Notes: generated by a model not told the origin, from the sequence alone. 64,000 nucleotides of DNA from Lachnospiraceae bacterium AF51-6-b8A (GCA_027682585.1 JAQCZH010000002.1:186001-250000); one strand, 5' to 3'; counted from the stretch's first letter, positions 9,308-18,737 are shown. A program made the numbers and translations.

Positions 9308-10135
9308 TCACAGCAGGTGCAGGTACTGCTCCACCGGAATCCCCCGGTATTTGTCAGCATTCTGAACATTCTCCGCAATCATTCGGCTGATCACTTGCAT
9401 TGTCTTATGCGCCGCCTGCTTTAAGTTCTCCTTCTGCATGGATTTCCCGATCAGAATCGAAAAGAAAATATCTCCTGTTCCCGGAAAACGCACATCTATC
9501 TCCTCATAGGGCAAACAGAAATATTCTTTCTGCTCAACATCATAACCCAGGCAACACATCCCCTCATTCATGGGGACAGAAGTAATAAGGACTGAGTCCG
9601 CTCCCAGCCTGCGCACGGATTCTACCAGTTCCTCTCCCTCTTCTTCCGAAATTCCTTCTGCCTGATACGAAATTCCAGTCAAAAGACAGGCCTCTGTATA
9701 GTTCGGTTTCACAAGGTCGGCTCCATCAATCAGACGCCTGCGATTTACAATAGCACTCTCTGAAATACCATGATAGAGACTGCCGTTATCCCCCATGATT
9801 GGATCCACAAAAACAGGTGTCCCCCTGGTCTTCTGCCTGGCGCAGAAGGCGGCAAGAATTTCCGCCTCCTCATCTGAGGCAATAAATCCAGTCGATATTG
9901 CCCCAAAGCTGAATCCCAATTCTTCCCAAACCGCCAATGTATTCTCAATATAATTCCTGGTGTCGAGAATCTCAAACCTTCCATAGTCCAGTGTATTTGA
10001 CACCAAAGCTGTCGGCAGCGTAAAGAGTTCAAAACCCATATGGGAGAGGATGGGAATCATGGCAGACAGGGCAACCTTGCCATAACCAGCCAGATCATTG
10101 ATCAGAAGAATCTGGTTCTTACTCTGATGATACAT
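9308..10135 (-). CDS. Pyridoxamine kinase (PdxY-like, PfkB/ribokinase superfamily)
   Basis: Phosphorylates pyridoxal, pyridoxamine or pyridoxine to the 5'-phosphate in B6 salvage. Family signatures: INDLAGYGKVALSAMIPIL at the N-terminus, GAISTGF, the conserved VFVDPIMGDNGSLY, DLVKPNYTEACLLTG, and the anion-hole motif FPGTGDIFFSIL with the catalytic Asp. The start at 10135 gives the short N-terminus usual in clostridial homologues. An ATG at 10162 and a TTG at 10168 are alternatives, since no ribosome site is decisive. The 275-residue length fits. It appears to be monocistronic. Confidence 0.88.
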   Translation of the reverse strand: MYHQSKNQILLINDLAGYGKVALSAMIPILSHMGFELFTLPTALVSNTLDYGRFEILDTRNYIENTLAVWEELGFSFGAISTGFIASDEEAEILAAFCARQKTRGTPVFVDPIMGDNGSLYHGISESAIVNRRRLIDGADLVKPNYTEACLLTGISYQAEGISEEEGEELVESVRRLGADSVLITSVPMNEGMCCLGYDVEQKEYFCLPYEEIDVRFPGTGDIFFSILIGKSMQKENLKQAAHKTMQVISRMIAENVQNADKYRGIPVEQYLHLL

Positions 10136-10238
10136 ACTTGTTCTTTCTTCAGGATTTTTCATCTGCAATCACAAACTTTTTATCAATTATCTTCGGACAT
10201 TTCATATACAGAACCTTCACTCTGCCATGTTACACTTA

Positions 10239-11525
10239 TTATCTCTGATAGACCGGCGGCTCTGTCCTCGCCGCCCTGGCGAACTCCGCTCTCCTTAAGG
10301 TCACAAAATCCATATAAGTCACTCGGTGAAGCAGGTCACGGCAGGCATTGTAAATGGAGCCGAAATAGTCCCTGCATCCCTCCTCCGGTACATCAACAAT
10401 TACCAGATAGGACTGAGTCCCCTCTTCATCCGCCTTGAGTAAAAGGTCAATCATGGAAATTTCAGGATGTTTTTTGCCAAAGGCAACCAGACGCCTGCGA
10501 ATGGCCTCCACTTCTTCGCTCTCTGCGGGGTAACCCAGAAGGATCTTCTCATCCTTTTGGACTGTCCTGGACGCAACCCTGGCCTCTCCGAACTCGCCCT
10601 GATAGCCGGAAGAATTCACGATATTTGCAATGGTTTTTGGATCGACAACAAAAAATTTAGGACCGTAAGGATTCACGACGATGCTTTCTCCCTCCTCGAG
10701 CATATCCACCAGCTGAGGAAAATGCATGACCATGGTTTCTCTCTTCCAGTCATCACCGCATCGCCCGGCCATTTCTCTTAAAGCCATCCAATCGGTATAA
10801 ACCGGCAGGGCCGAACTTCCGTCATTCAAGCTGACCCGATAGACCCCAAAGGTCATCCCTGTTTCAAGCGTAACCTCCATGCCCTGGCCCTTTGGCATAC
10901 TGCCGTCCATGCGCACAGGAAGCAGATAATGACTCCGAATCAGTTCGCGGAAGAAAAGATTCCAAAAATCTTCCTCACGGCTGTGCCGATCAAAAACCTG
11001 GATCAGACCCAGCAGATATGGATTTTCTACCGCCTTGTTCACATCCACCTCGATCTGATAGGGAATATCGGTAATGACGGCATACTTCCAGTCAAGATCC
11101 AGGGCTTTCTTCCCGGAAAAATACAGTCTTGCCGTCCTGGTGTCAGCGCTGACGTCTCCCTTTTTCTCTAAGATCTCTACTTTTTCAATCACCGGATGGG
11201 CAATGTTGCCGTCGCGATACAGAACCGTCACCAGTTCACCTGCCTGAGCCTGGCCAATGAGGTCACCCTCGACATAGAATTTCTCTCCAGCAGCGATTTC
11301 CAATCTCTCCGCCATCAAAGTAAAGCGCTTGCTGCTCTCTTCCCCCGTCGCTGTCTGCGAAAGCAGTTCCTCTGCTCCTCCTCCGGCTGCCCGCGAGAAC
11401 GGTTTCTCCGTTCCTCCTCCGCTTGCCTGCAAGAATTGTCCCTGTGAAGCAGAGGCGTTTCTGTCCTCGTGCGATTGGCCTTTTCCCCCGTGAAAGAGTT
11501 CCTTCTTTAACTTATCAAAAAACAT
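10239..11525 (-). CDS. SseB-family protein
   Basis: A 428-residue soluble protein. The first 70 residues are a low-complexity Gly/Ser/Glu segment. The centre holds an SseB-like domain (FGVYRVSLNDGSSALPVYTDW through SIVVNPYGPKFFVVD, about residues 215-300). The C-terminus matches the SseB C-terminal domain (ILLGYPAESEEVEAIRRRL, YLVIVDVPEEG). SseB means enhanced serine sensitivity; its biochemical role is not known. GAGGACGAACG precedes the ATG. It stands alone between pdxY and a divergent membrane gene. Confidence 0.75.
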   Translation of the reverse strand: MFFDKLKKELFHGGKGQSHEDRNASASQGQFLQASGGGTEKPFSRAAGGGAEELLSQTATGEESSKRFTLMAERLEIAAGEKFYVEGDLIGQAQAGELVTVLYRDGNIAHPVIEKVEILEKKGDVSADTRTARLYFSGKKALDLDWKYAVITDIPYQIEVDVNKAVENPYLLGLIQVFDRHSREEDFWNLFFRELIRSHYLLPVRMDGSMPKGQGMEVTLETGMTFGVYRVSLNDGSSALPVYTDWMALREMAGRCGDDWKRETMVMHFPQLVDMLEEGESIVVNPYGPKFFVVDPKTIANIVNSSGYQGEFGEARVASRTVQKDEKILLGYPAESEEVEAIRRRLVAFGKKHPEISMIDLLLKADEEGTQSYLVIVDVPEEGCRDYFGSIYNACRDLLHRVTYMDFVTLRRAEFARAARTEPPVYQR

Positions 11526-11829
11526 CGTTCGTCCTCACCCATTCTCATATTACAGATACTCACATCACAAATCCGACTGACAGTATACGTACTCTTGCCC
11601 ATAGAGCCCCTTTATTAACCGCATTTATATCGGCAATCATGAATTCACCTCTTGAATACAGGCTCTGCAGGCCTTCCATGTCCATAAATAAACAGAGACT
11701 TCCGTTTCCATTTTACTATATTTTTGATCCGGCAAAGAGACCCTTTTGCACCCTCTTTTTGATCGAAACTCCAATTGCATTCCACCTCTCTACCGCATCT
11801 AAGCCACCACTCAAAATAGAGGTTCTCAC

Positions 11830-11858
11830 TTGCCGCGGACAGAAAAACATATTATTCT
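11830..11858 (+). promoter_or_regulatory. Candidate promoter for the small membrane protein
   Basis: TTGCCG (11830-11835), 17 bp, TATTCT (11853-11858), about 55 bp before the start at 11914. The rest of the 388-bp gap 11526-11913 shows nothing I can name. Confidence 0.35.
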
Positions 11859-11913
11859 TCAATTACCCTTTCGGGTGAGGTCGAGCGGCCGTTCTGCAAA
11901 TTGTGAGGCAAGC

Positions 11914-12291
11914 ATGAAAAAGTATTTTCACCAATATACTCCCATTCTCGTTCTCCTGGGAATCGCCCTCTTCTTCTTTTTGACAGGAAGCGGTTTCGAT
12001 CTGATTTTAAAGGCAGTCTGGAATCATATATCCGGTTTTGAGATGGATGACATGGGGGGCTACACCCTCCTCTTTTCAACGCCATTGATCGCAGTCGGTT
12101 TCTTCTTCAGCCTCCTTCTGCTGGGACTCTCTCTGCTGCTTTTGATTGCGTCTGGCGTCACTTTCTGCGTCATAACTTTTGTGCACCTGTATCGGAACAG
12201 CCACGCATCACGGGCATCTGATGAAGAATTTCTAAAAAATGACAGAGACAGCACTTCGTCTCGTGAAGATCCAACACAGCAAAACCCGTAA
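11914..12291 (+). CDS. Small membrane protein, two predicted transmembrane helices
   Basis: Encodes 125 residues. Two hydrophobic segments are clear: about residues 10-28 (PILVLLGIALFFFLTGSGF) and 55-90 (a long Leu/Ile/Phe-rich stretch ending in FVHLYRN). The C-terminal 30 residues are charged and Ser/Asp-rich, probably cytoplasmic. The ATG at 11914 follows GAGGCAAGC and gives a normal MKKY start; an upstream in-frame ATG at 11830 has no ribosome site. No family was recognised. It is the only plus-strand gene in this part of the window. Confidence 0.6.
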   Translation: MKKYFHQYTPILVLLGIALFFFLTGSGFDLILKAVWNHISGFEMDDMGGYTLLFSTPLIAVGFFFSLLLLGLSLLLLIASGVTFCVITFVHLYRNSHASRASDEEFLKNDRDSTSSREDPTQQNP

Positions 12292-12340
12292 AACATACGG
12301 ACATACCATAGAACACCCGAATCCGTTCAGGCACAGTAAT

Positions 12341-12368
12341 GGAGCGGGTTCCCCAGGGATCCCGCTCC
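12341..12368. terminator. Hairpin between convergent genes
   Basis: GGAGCGGG and CCCGCTCC form a perfect 8-bp stem with a 12-nt loop. No T run follows on either strand, so it may be a weak or factor-assisted terminator for the convergent genes ending at 12291 and 12420. Confidence 0.45.
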
Positions 12369-12419
12369 AACATGTAACATAGAGTCCTCCTTGTAATTTC
12401 TTCCGGAGCAAATCTCCTC

Positions 12420-15056
12420 TCAGACCACCTCTTCCTTCAGCGCGTCGATCAGATTCACTTTCGACACCTTTCTCTCCGCATACCGCATAGTAATCAAGAC
12501 CACGGCAAAGACGACTGCGACAGCGATCAGCATTGCCTGCCAGGGCAGGAAGAAGGATATCTGACGCAGGAACTCATTCTGTACAATCAGCCGATAGAGC
12601 AGATAGGAAATGCCGACGGAACAGGGCAGTCCCAATCCCAGCGCCCGTGCCCCGTAACCGATACATTCATAGGAAAGCATCCGAACCAGTTGTCTGCGGG
12701 ACATGCCAACCGAGCGAAGCATGGCAAGCTCCCGCTGCCGCAGGATAATCCCCGTCGACATGATGTTAAAGACATTGGTGATGGCGATCAGGGAAATCAG
12801 GATGATGAACCCGTAGGCGAATACCTTGATGACCAGAATCGTCGCCTGCGTGGTCTGCGCATTCGCAAGACGGTCATAAACAGAGCCGCGATAGCCAAGC
12901 AGCTTCCCCTCCATCTTCTCCAGTTCTTCTACGGTCTTGCTGTGATCTCTTGTCTGAAAGGCCAGAGTAACGCCCCCACTTCCATTGTCCGTATTCCCCC
13001 TGCCCAGGACAGCTTCCATGGCAGACACCGGATAATATATGCCGTTGATATCCCGCTCAAACCAGAAACCTTTCGTGATCCCCGCTCCGATGGTCAAAGA
13101 CAGAAGATCAGAACGTAGCTCCTCTCCTTCCAGGTTCATCATTCGTCTGCCTGAGATCTGCAGTGGGAATGCCTCTTTTTTCATCAATGGCGGCATCTCC
13201 TCTCCCTTAACATCCTTGAGATAGAAGCGGTTTAAAAGCAGACCCCTGGGAGCGGAAGTATTCATATACTCCTCTTGGGACAGGCCGTTTTCCTTGAGCA
13301 ATTGGGAAAAAGACTTGTCATCTATGAAGTTCAGCTGGCTATTAAATTCATATGGATCTTTTGGTTCATTCGCCTGCCCCTGCTGTCCATTTGCCTGCGG
13401 CTCCTGCCCATTCATCGACTTCTTCTGATAATCCTCACTGAAATTGGCCCGATCCGCACTGAAGCTGCTGATATTCTGCGGGCTCAGCTTAGCCGCAAAT
13501 CCGGTAACTCCCTCAATTTCCCGGTACTGTTTCCAAAGATCTGCCGTCTGCGGCGTCATATGATCCACAGAGTAGAAATAGAACACGTCCGGACCATTTC
13601 CTGCCTCCTGATCCGTCACTTGGATCAAGTAGGCAGAATAGGCAGAAGCCGATACGAAGATCACCACACTGGAAAAGAGGGCCAGAACGCAGGTCCGGCT
13701 CCGTCTGCGATTGCGCCGATAATTCTTCTTAGCCATCATAGCTGCAAAATTATGATGAAACATTTGCCCGGTCTTCAGGTCTTTCGCTTTTAGCTCCATA
13801 TCCCGGCTCTGTCGAATCGCCTCTATCGGCGACAGGGCAACCGCCCGTCGGGCCGGCAGTATAGCGGACACGAGAACTGTGAGCAGACAGATGAGAGCAG
13901 ACAGGGCAATCCCTGCTCCTGACAGGACCATATGAATGCGAACCGGTGTACTCATAACGAAACGAGAAATCAGGTCCTGCAAAAAATGAAGGGTCAGACC
14001 GATTCCAAGGCATCCGATGACAATTCCGGACAGGATACCGACCAGAGACAGAATTCCCGCCTCATAAAAAACAGATGCCCGGATCTGCCTTCTGGTTGCT
14101 CCGATCGACCGAAGCATGCCGTACTTTCGGGTGCGCTCACTCAAAGAGATAGAGAAGGCATGATAAATCAGTGAAAATGATCCAAAAACAACCATTACAA
14201 GAAGAACAATCACAAATCCATAGAGCATGATCCGCCAGCTCTCTTTGCCGATCACCCCATAGAATTGAAGAAGATTCTTGTGTATTTTCGCCTTTTTTAA
14301 CAGATCCGGATGCTCATTCATCCAGGCATGAATCTTCTCCGGCTGACGGATGGTAAGAGCTACCGTATATCTTCCGTCTCCGGCAGCTCTACAGGTCAGG
14401 GCCGTATAACCCGGACAGGAATAGGTTTCCAGATCTGCAGAGGGTCTCTTGTAAAAGCCGACCACCTGGTAGGTCTGCTCATGAAGATCAACCAGCTTTT
14501 CCTCTGCTTCATCCGCATCCTCCCCCTCTTCCCTGTGACCAAGCGCCGCATTGGCCATGGGTCTCTGCCCCTTCACGCTTCTTGTCCCGACCTGCAGGGT
14601 CAGAGCATCCCCCAGCTGATATTTGACGCCTCCCTGCTTCTCCAGGTGCTCCGGCAGCAGGATCTGGTCCGCCTTATCCGGCATCCTTCCCTCTGTCAGG
14701 TGCAGGGCGATCAGATCCTTCAAGTTGTCTTCTGCTGACTGTATGTACAGGTAAGGCTTCTCATCATTGGTCGAATGAATATTGGCCCAGCCAACCTCTG
14801 TGATGCGGCTGTACTGCTTCACTCCATCCAATTGACTCAGACGCTCTGCCTCCTGGGCACTCAAATCTGACCGAATGAGGTCATAACTTCCGTTTTTCTC
14901 TATCTCCACCTCCCGCAGATAGCAAACTCCGCTGACGGCTCCCTCAATCACTGCCGTAAGCAGGGACATGGAAAGAGCGATACCGACAATTGTAGCTGCC
15001 GTTCGCATTCGATTCGCCCGCAGAAATTTCCAGACCAGTTGACGAAAGATTCTCAT
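12420..15056 (-). CDS. FtsX-like ABC transporter permease (MacB/antimicrobial-peptide exporter type)
   Basis: An 878-residue membrane protein with the duplicated FtsX layout. One helix lies near residues 18-38, then an extracytoplasmic domain to about 270. Three helices with the FtsX motif (RTRKYGMLRSIGATRRQI, about residues 310-328) follow. A second helix near 450 leads into a second large external domain, and three final helices carry a repeated motif (RELAMLRSVGMSRRQLV). AAGGAGGTAGG precedes the ATG. It starts 4 bp after the ATP-binding gene, so the two form one exporter. The upstream two-component genes suggest a role in sensing or expelling envelope-active compounds; the substrate is not known. 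Confidence 0.88.
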   Translation of the reverse strand: MRIFRQLVWKFLRANRMRTAATIVGIALSMSLLTAVIEGAVSGVCYLREVEIEKNGSYDLIRSDLSAQEAERLSQLDGVKQYSRITEVGWANIHSTNDEKPYLYIQSAEDNLKDLIALHLTEGRMPDKADQILLPEHLEKQGGVKYQLGDALTLQVGTRSVKGQRPMANAALGHREEGEDADEAEEKLVDLHEQTYQVVGFYKRPSADLETYSCPGYTALTCRAAGDGRYTVALTIRQPEKIHAWMNEHPDLLKKAKIHKNLLQFYGVIGKESWRIMLYGFVIVLLVMVVFGSFSLIYHAFSISLSERTRKYGMLRSIGATRRQIRASVFYEAGILSLVGILSGIVIGCLGIGLTLHFLQDLISRFVMSTPVRIHMVLSGAGIALSALICLLTVLVSAILPARRAVALSPIEAIRQSRDMELKAKDLKTGQMFHHNFAAMMAKKNYRRNRRRSRTCVLALFSSVVIFVSASAYSAYLIQVTDQEAGNGPDVFYFYSVDHMTPQTADLWKQYREIEGVTGFAAKLSPQNISSFSADRANFSEDYQKKSMNGQEPQANGQQGQANEPKDPYEFNSQLNFIDDKSFSQLLKENGLSQEEYMNTSAPRGLLLNRFYLKDVKGEEMPPLMKKEAFPLQISGRRMMNLEGEELRSDLLSLTIGAGITKGFWFERDINGIYYPVSAMEAVLGRGNTDNGSGGVTLAFQTRDHSKTVEELEKMEGKLLGYRGSVYDRLANAQTTQATILVIKVFAYGFIILISLIAITNVFNIMSTGIILRQRELAMLRSVGMSRRQLVRMLSYECIGYGARALGLGLPCSVGISYLLYRLIVQNEFLRQISFFLPWQAMLIAVAVVFAVVLITMRYAERKVSKVNLIDALKEEVV

Positions 15057-15059
15057 GTC

Positions 15060-15743
15060 CTACCTCCTTAATATCTCATCCCTTACAATACGGCCATCTT
15101 CAATCGAGAGCATACGGTCCGCCTGCAGGGCAATATTCTCATCATGGGTAATGACAATTAAGGTCTGCTGAAAACGACGATTCGATTCCCTTAAGAGGGT
15201 AACAATCTCCTGGCTCCTGGTAGAGTCCAGATTTCCGGTGGGTTCATCGGCCAAAACGAGGGCGGGCGAGGTAAGCAGGGCTCTTCCGATGGATACGCGC
15301 TGTTCCTGGCCTCCGGACAGCTGATTTGGCAGGTTGAGGCGTCTTTCTTCCAGACCAAGATTGTGGATCATTTCTTCCAGGGCCTTGGGATCCGGCTTAC
15401 GTCCGTCCATCAGAAGGGGGAGACTGATATTTTCCTCCACATCTAATTCCGGGATCAGATTATAAAACTGGTAGATCAGGCCTACCTGTCTGCGCCGGAA
15501 AATGGCCAGCTGCTCGTCATTTCTGGCATAGACATCCTGTCCGTTGAGAAAAACCTTTCCCCCGGTCGGTCGATCCACACCGCCGAGGATGTGCAAAAGG
15601 GTCGATTTCCCGGATCCGGAAGGGCCAATAATACTGACAAACTGTCCCTTGGCAACAGAGAAGGACACTCCATCCAAGGCCTTCACCTGTTGATTTCCTT
15701 TTCCATAGATCTTGGAAAGATTTTCAACGCGAAGAATCTCCAT
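15060..15743 (-). CDS. ABC transporter ATP-binding protein (LolD/MacB type)
   Basis: Powers the adjacent FtsX-type permease. In order: Walker [11 protein letters not shown]-loop [19 protein letters not shown] signature [15 protein letters not shown], Walker [14 protein letters not shown], and the switch His in VITHDE. The 227-residue length is normal. The ATG at 15743 follows AGGAAAGGAGAAATAT; an upstream ATG at 15791 has no such site. It is transcribed after the histidine kinase gene but separated by 227 bp containing its own promoter and a candidate operator. Confidence 0.93.
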   Translation of the reverse strand: MEILRVENLSKIYGKGNQQVKALDGVSFSVAKGQFVSIIGPSGSGKSTLLHILGGVDRPTGGKVFLNGQDVYARNDEQLAIFRRRQVGLIYQFYNLIPELDVEENISLPLLMDGRKPDPKALEEMIHNLGLEERRLNLPNQLSGGQEQRVSIGRALLTSPALVLADEPTGNLDSTRSQEIVTLLRESNRRFQQTLIVITHDENIALQADRMLSIEDGRIVRDEILRR

Positions 15744-15804
15744 ATATTTCTCCTTTCCTGCGATTGCAATCGCTCTGAATCTCTGTATCATGCTTTCTGT
15801 ATTC

Positions 15805-15874
15805 AGTATAGAAACGCAAAATGACAGGTCGGTGACAGAAAACCAACGAATTTTCTGTCACTGATCTGTCATTT
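15805..15874 (-). promoter_or_regulatory. ABC-exporter promoter with paired 11-bp operator repeats
   Basis: On the minus strand -10 TATACT (15805-15810) lies about 60 bp before the exporter start, with only a weak -35 (ACCGAC at 17 bp). Directly upstream are two CTGTCA half-sites spaced exactly 11 bp (plus strand TGACAG at 15822 and 15833). An inverted pair follows (CTGTCA at 15855 and 15866), also 11 bp apart. The whole 15819-15874 block is a 24-bp imperfect inverted repeat. Eleven-bp direct repeats over a poor -35 are typical of OmpR/PhoB-class activators, and such a regulator is encoded at 17047-17742. Confidence 0.65.
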
Positions 15875-15970
15875 CCCCGCAGTTCGCAGGCAACTGTTAG
15901 AAATCTTCCACCGCAGAAGACTGACACAGAAAGGTCTTAACTTGTAAAAGCACAATAAGAGCCTGACTTA

Positions 15971-17050
15971 TCAAATAACCTGCTTATAAAACCGGATCGT
16001 AAACATCGCGCCGCCGCCTTTTTCCTTCGAAATATTTTCAGCCTTAACAGTGCCGTTCTGGGCGAGAATAATCTCCCTGGCCAGGGCCAGTCCGATACCG
16101 ACGCTCTGGGGCGAGGCATTCTTTCCCCGATAAAAGCGGTCGAAAATCCGCGACTGATCCTCTAAAGAGAAGCCCTCCCCCTGATCCTGAATGACGATTC
16201 TGGCCGCAATGGGAGAATCCTCAATGGACACACAGATCTCTTTTCCCTCCGGCGTGTGCTCCATACAATTCTTTAAAATATTGCCGACCGCCTCAAGACT
16301 CCAATCCATATCCCCGATAAAACTGCCATCACCCGCAATGACCAGTTTCTGTCCCTTGAGTTCCATGGGAATGCGAAGGGGCTCTGCTGCCCTTGTAAGC
16401 ATTTCCCTCAGCAGAACAGGCTCTCTCTTGAACTGCACTGTCCCCGAGTCCAATTTGGCCAACTTGAGCATGGCCTCCACCAGATACTCCATGCGCAGGA
16501 GGCAGCGTCTCATCTCATGCATTTGACGGCTGCTGGATTCCATAGCACTTTCATTCTGATCCTGCATGAGATCCATATTCATCTTTCGATTCCCCCTCAT
16601 CAAAAGATCCATATTCAGATTCAGGGCGGTCAGCGGCGTCCTCAACTGATGGGCGATATCCGCCAGAGCCCGGCTCATCTTCTGCTTCTCGATCTTTTTC
16701 TGATCCAGCTCGGTTCGAAGCTGCACCGCCATCTTCTCCAGTTCTCCTGTCAGAATCGCAAAGGCTCCCTCCTCGGAACTATCAATAGACAGACTTGATT
16801 CCCCCCGCAGAGTTCGGTCAACCAGATCACTCAGACCGGCCAGTTCCTTATCGATAGCCCGCGCATAGTGATACCAGACAAAGATCAGGGCAAGATCTCC
16901 CAAAAGCGCCAAAAGTCCAGGGAAGAAACTTCTGCTGACCAGACAGATAACAAGCAGGCTGATGGCGGATATCAGCAGCATCAGGCAGAAAGATTTTCGA
17001 TTGCGTCTCCCCCGAAGGGCAAACGGGAACTCTCTTACTTCTCTCATCAT
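15971..17050 (-). CDS. Sensor histidine kinase
   Basis: A 359-residue membrane kinase. Two closely spaced helices at about residues 22-65 leave almost no external loop, so it is an intramembrane-sensing type or senses through the transporter. A HAMP-like linker follows, then the phospho-acceptor box DIAHQLRTPL (His about residue 136). The HATPase domain has NILKNCMEHTPEG, DQGEGF and GIGLALAREI. The ATG overlaps the stop of the response-regulator gene by 4 bp, so the two are translationally coupled. The exporter genes follow, as in Bce-like detoxification modules, although gene order alone does not identify the stimulus. Confidence 0.92.
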   Translation of the reverse strand: MMREVREFPFALRGRRNRKSFCLMLLISAISLLVICLVSRSFFPGLLALLGDLALIFVWYHYARAIDKELAGLSDLVDRTLRGESSLSIDSSEEGAFAILTGELEKMAVQLRTELDQKKIEKQKMSRALADIAHQLRTPLTALNLNMDLLMRGNRKMNMDLMQDQNESAMESSSRQMHEMRRCLLRMEYLVEAMLKLAKLDSGTVQFKREPVLLREMLTRAAEPLRIPMELKGQKLVIAGDGSFIGDMDWSLEAVGNILKNCMEHTPEGKEICVSIEDSPIAARIVIQDQGEGFSLEDQSRIFDRFYRGKNASPQSVGIGLALAREIILAQNGTVKAENISKEKGGGAMFTIRFYKQVI

Positions 17051-17742
17051 TTCCCCCCAGCCGATTCCGTGGAGCCATCCATGCGATATCCCAGTCCCCG
17101 CACCGTTCTGATCATGGTCGGGTTCTGCGGATCACTCTCAATCTTCTCCCGCAACCGTTTGATATAGACCGAAAGCGTATTGTCATTGACATAATCGCCG
17201 GCAAAATCCCAGGCCGCCTCTAAGAGCTGACTGCGCGAGAGAATCCTGCCCCGATTCTCCAGAAAAATACCCAGAAGCCGGTATTCCATGGCCGACAAGC
17301 TAAGCTCCTGCTCTCCCTTGAAGACGCGGCCGCTGTCAAGATCGACGCGAAGATCCTGAACTCGTTCCATATTTGACTGTCTCTTGGCATGACGAAGCGC
17401 ATTTCGGATGCGGGAGACCAGCTCCCGGGGACGGAAGGGCTTGGCAATATAATCCTCTGCACCCAGGTCAAAGCCCGTCACCACGCTGTTCTCATCCCCG
17501 GAGGCAGTCAGAAAAATGACCGGCGTCTGATAGTCTCTCTTGACCACGTTGCAGACGGAATAGCCGCTGCCATCCGGAAGCGTAATATCCAAAAGAACCA
17601 GATCATACGGCCTCTCCTGTAATTTTTGCAACGCCTCCTCCTGCCCCCCGGCAGAAGTCACCTGCATCTCCTGCCCCCGCAAAAAATCTTCCAGAGATTT
17701 TACAATCGCCGGATCATCCTCCACAATCAAGACATGTATCAT
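17047..17742 (-). CDS. OmpR/PhoB-family response regulator
   Basis: A 231-residue DNA-binding regulator. The receiver domain (1-120) has acidic pocket Glu8-Asp9-Asp10, phospho-acceptor Asp52 in LVLLDITLPDG, the conserved Thr in FLTAS and Lys in IAKPF. The C-terminal winged helix (about 130-225) contains LSAMEYRLLGIFLENRGRI and VYIKRLREKIESDP. AGGGGAATGAA precedes the ATG. It is first in the RR-HK-ATPase-permease order. It is the natural candidate to bind the paired CTGTCA repeats before the exporter. Confidence 0.95.
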   Translation of the reverse strand: MIHVLIVEDDPAIVKSLEDFLRGQEMQVTSAGGQEEALQKLQERPYDLVLLDITLPDGSGYSVCNVVKRDYQTPVIFLTASGDENSVVTGFDLGAEDYIAKPFRPRELVSRIRNALRHAKRQSNMERVQDLRVDLDSGRVFKGEQELSLSAMEYRLLGIFLENRGRILSRSQLLEAAWDFAGDYVNDNTLSVYIKRLREKIESDPQNPTMIRTVRGLGYRMDGSTESAGGK

Positions 17743-17862
17743 TTCATTCCCCTGCTTCCCTCATAAATCACTTCATGAAATCGATCCCTCACCGCTCCTC
17801 ATACGTTTTCTCCCATTTTCCAGCCTGGTATGCGTCAAATCTATCTGATTTCCAATCCCCCG

Positions 17863-17915
17863 GACTCATAAATCCAATTTCGTGTAATCAGACTCATAAA
17901 TCCAGTTTCATGTAA
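17863..17915. repeat. 28-bp imperfect tandem duplication at the acetyltransferase 3' end
   Basis: The segments 17863-17887 and 17891-17915 differ at only a few positions (core CTCATAAATCCA..TTTC). The second copy encodes the last codons of the acetyltransferase; the first lies just after its stop. Confidence 0.6.
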
Positions 17916-18469
17916 ATAGAAGTATCCATAGGGCTGTTGTTATAGCTTTCAATCTCATAGAAACCATACTTCTGGTAAAGATGAATCGCACTCTGCAGAA
18001 AGGGAAGAGTGTCTAACAACATATTCTGATACCCGATCTCGCGCGCGTCCTGAATCAGTGTTTTCAGCAAAAATTCACTCAGCTTTCTCCCCCTGAATTC
18101 CGGCCTGATATAAAGACGTTTCATCTCACAGCTGCCATCGTCTATTTTTCGCAGACCGATACAGCCTGCGATTACCCCATCGCAATAAAGCAGATACAGC
18201 CTTCCCTCCGGCATACCGTATTTTTCTTTTAAATGCCCTGTTTCTTCTTCATAATTCTGAAGATCCAGATATTCCTGAAAAGAGGGATCATTTGCAACCA
18301 ACATATTGGTGTACTCTTCAAACAGGACTCTTACTTCTTCCGGTCGGTCATATCCATATACAATCTCTATATTCACGCGATTCGTACCCTTTCCTTCTTC
18401 GTCTGAATCATCTTCCCTGCTCCCCAGCTCTTTATCCCATATCATCAACAGACCATCACTTACTGTCAT
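17894..18469 (-). CDS. GNAT-family N-acetyltransferase
   Basis: An acetyl-CoA-dependent acyltransferase of 191 residues or fewer. The GNAT core is clear: RLYLLYCDGVIAGCIGL, the acetyl-CoA-binding motif MKRLYIRPEFRGRKLSEFL, and the C-terminal AIHLYQKYGFYEIESY. The first 31 residues are acidic and not part of the fold. A GTG at 18376 preceded by GGAAAGG would give a start NIEIVYGYD and may be the real one. The substrate is unknown. It is a single gene downstream of nothing obvious on this strand. Confidence 0.85.
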   Translation of the reverse strand: MTVSDGLLMIWDKELGSREDDSDEEGKGTNRVNIEIVYGYDRPEEVRVLFEEYTNMLVANDPSFQEYLDLQNYEEETGHLKEKYGMPEGRLYLLYCDGVIAGCIGLRKIDDGSCEMKRLYIRPEFRGRKLSEFLLKTLIQDAREIGYQNMLLDTLPFLQSAIHLYQKYGFYEIESYNNSPMDTSIYMKLDL

Positions 18470-18635
18470 CCATTCACTCGACAGATTCTGAAATCAATTT
18501 CTCATCCATAACATCACTCGTATCCTTCTTCAAATGCATCTTAGCACAAAATTGGGGCATCTTGGCATAAGCTGCGAGACAGGTTCATTCTTCCTGTATG
18601 ATCGCATTATCAGGAGAGAAAAAGGAGCAGCTGAC

Positions 18636-18735
18636 ATGAAGGTCCGCGTTGAAATAGGCGAACAACATCCCCCCCTATGCGATCATCTACACAGATCGCA
18701 TGACAGACGACATACAGAAGATGATTGATCTGCCA
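18636..18735 (+). pseudogene. Decayed N-terminal fragment of a LytTR-type regulator
   Basis: After AGGAGCAGCTGAC an ATG begins MKVRVEIGEQH and then loses frame inside a run of seven C (18669-18675). One base fewer gives YAIIYTDRMTDDIQKMIDL, the opening seen in short LytTR DNA-binding regulators of Clostridia. The homology stops where the downstream terminator begins, so only the first 30 or so residues remain. This is read from the sequence pattern alone; the family call is moderate. Confidence 0.45.
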
Positions 18736-18737
18736 CG

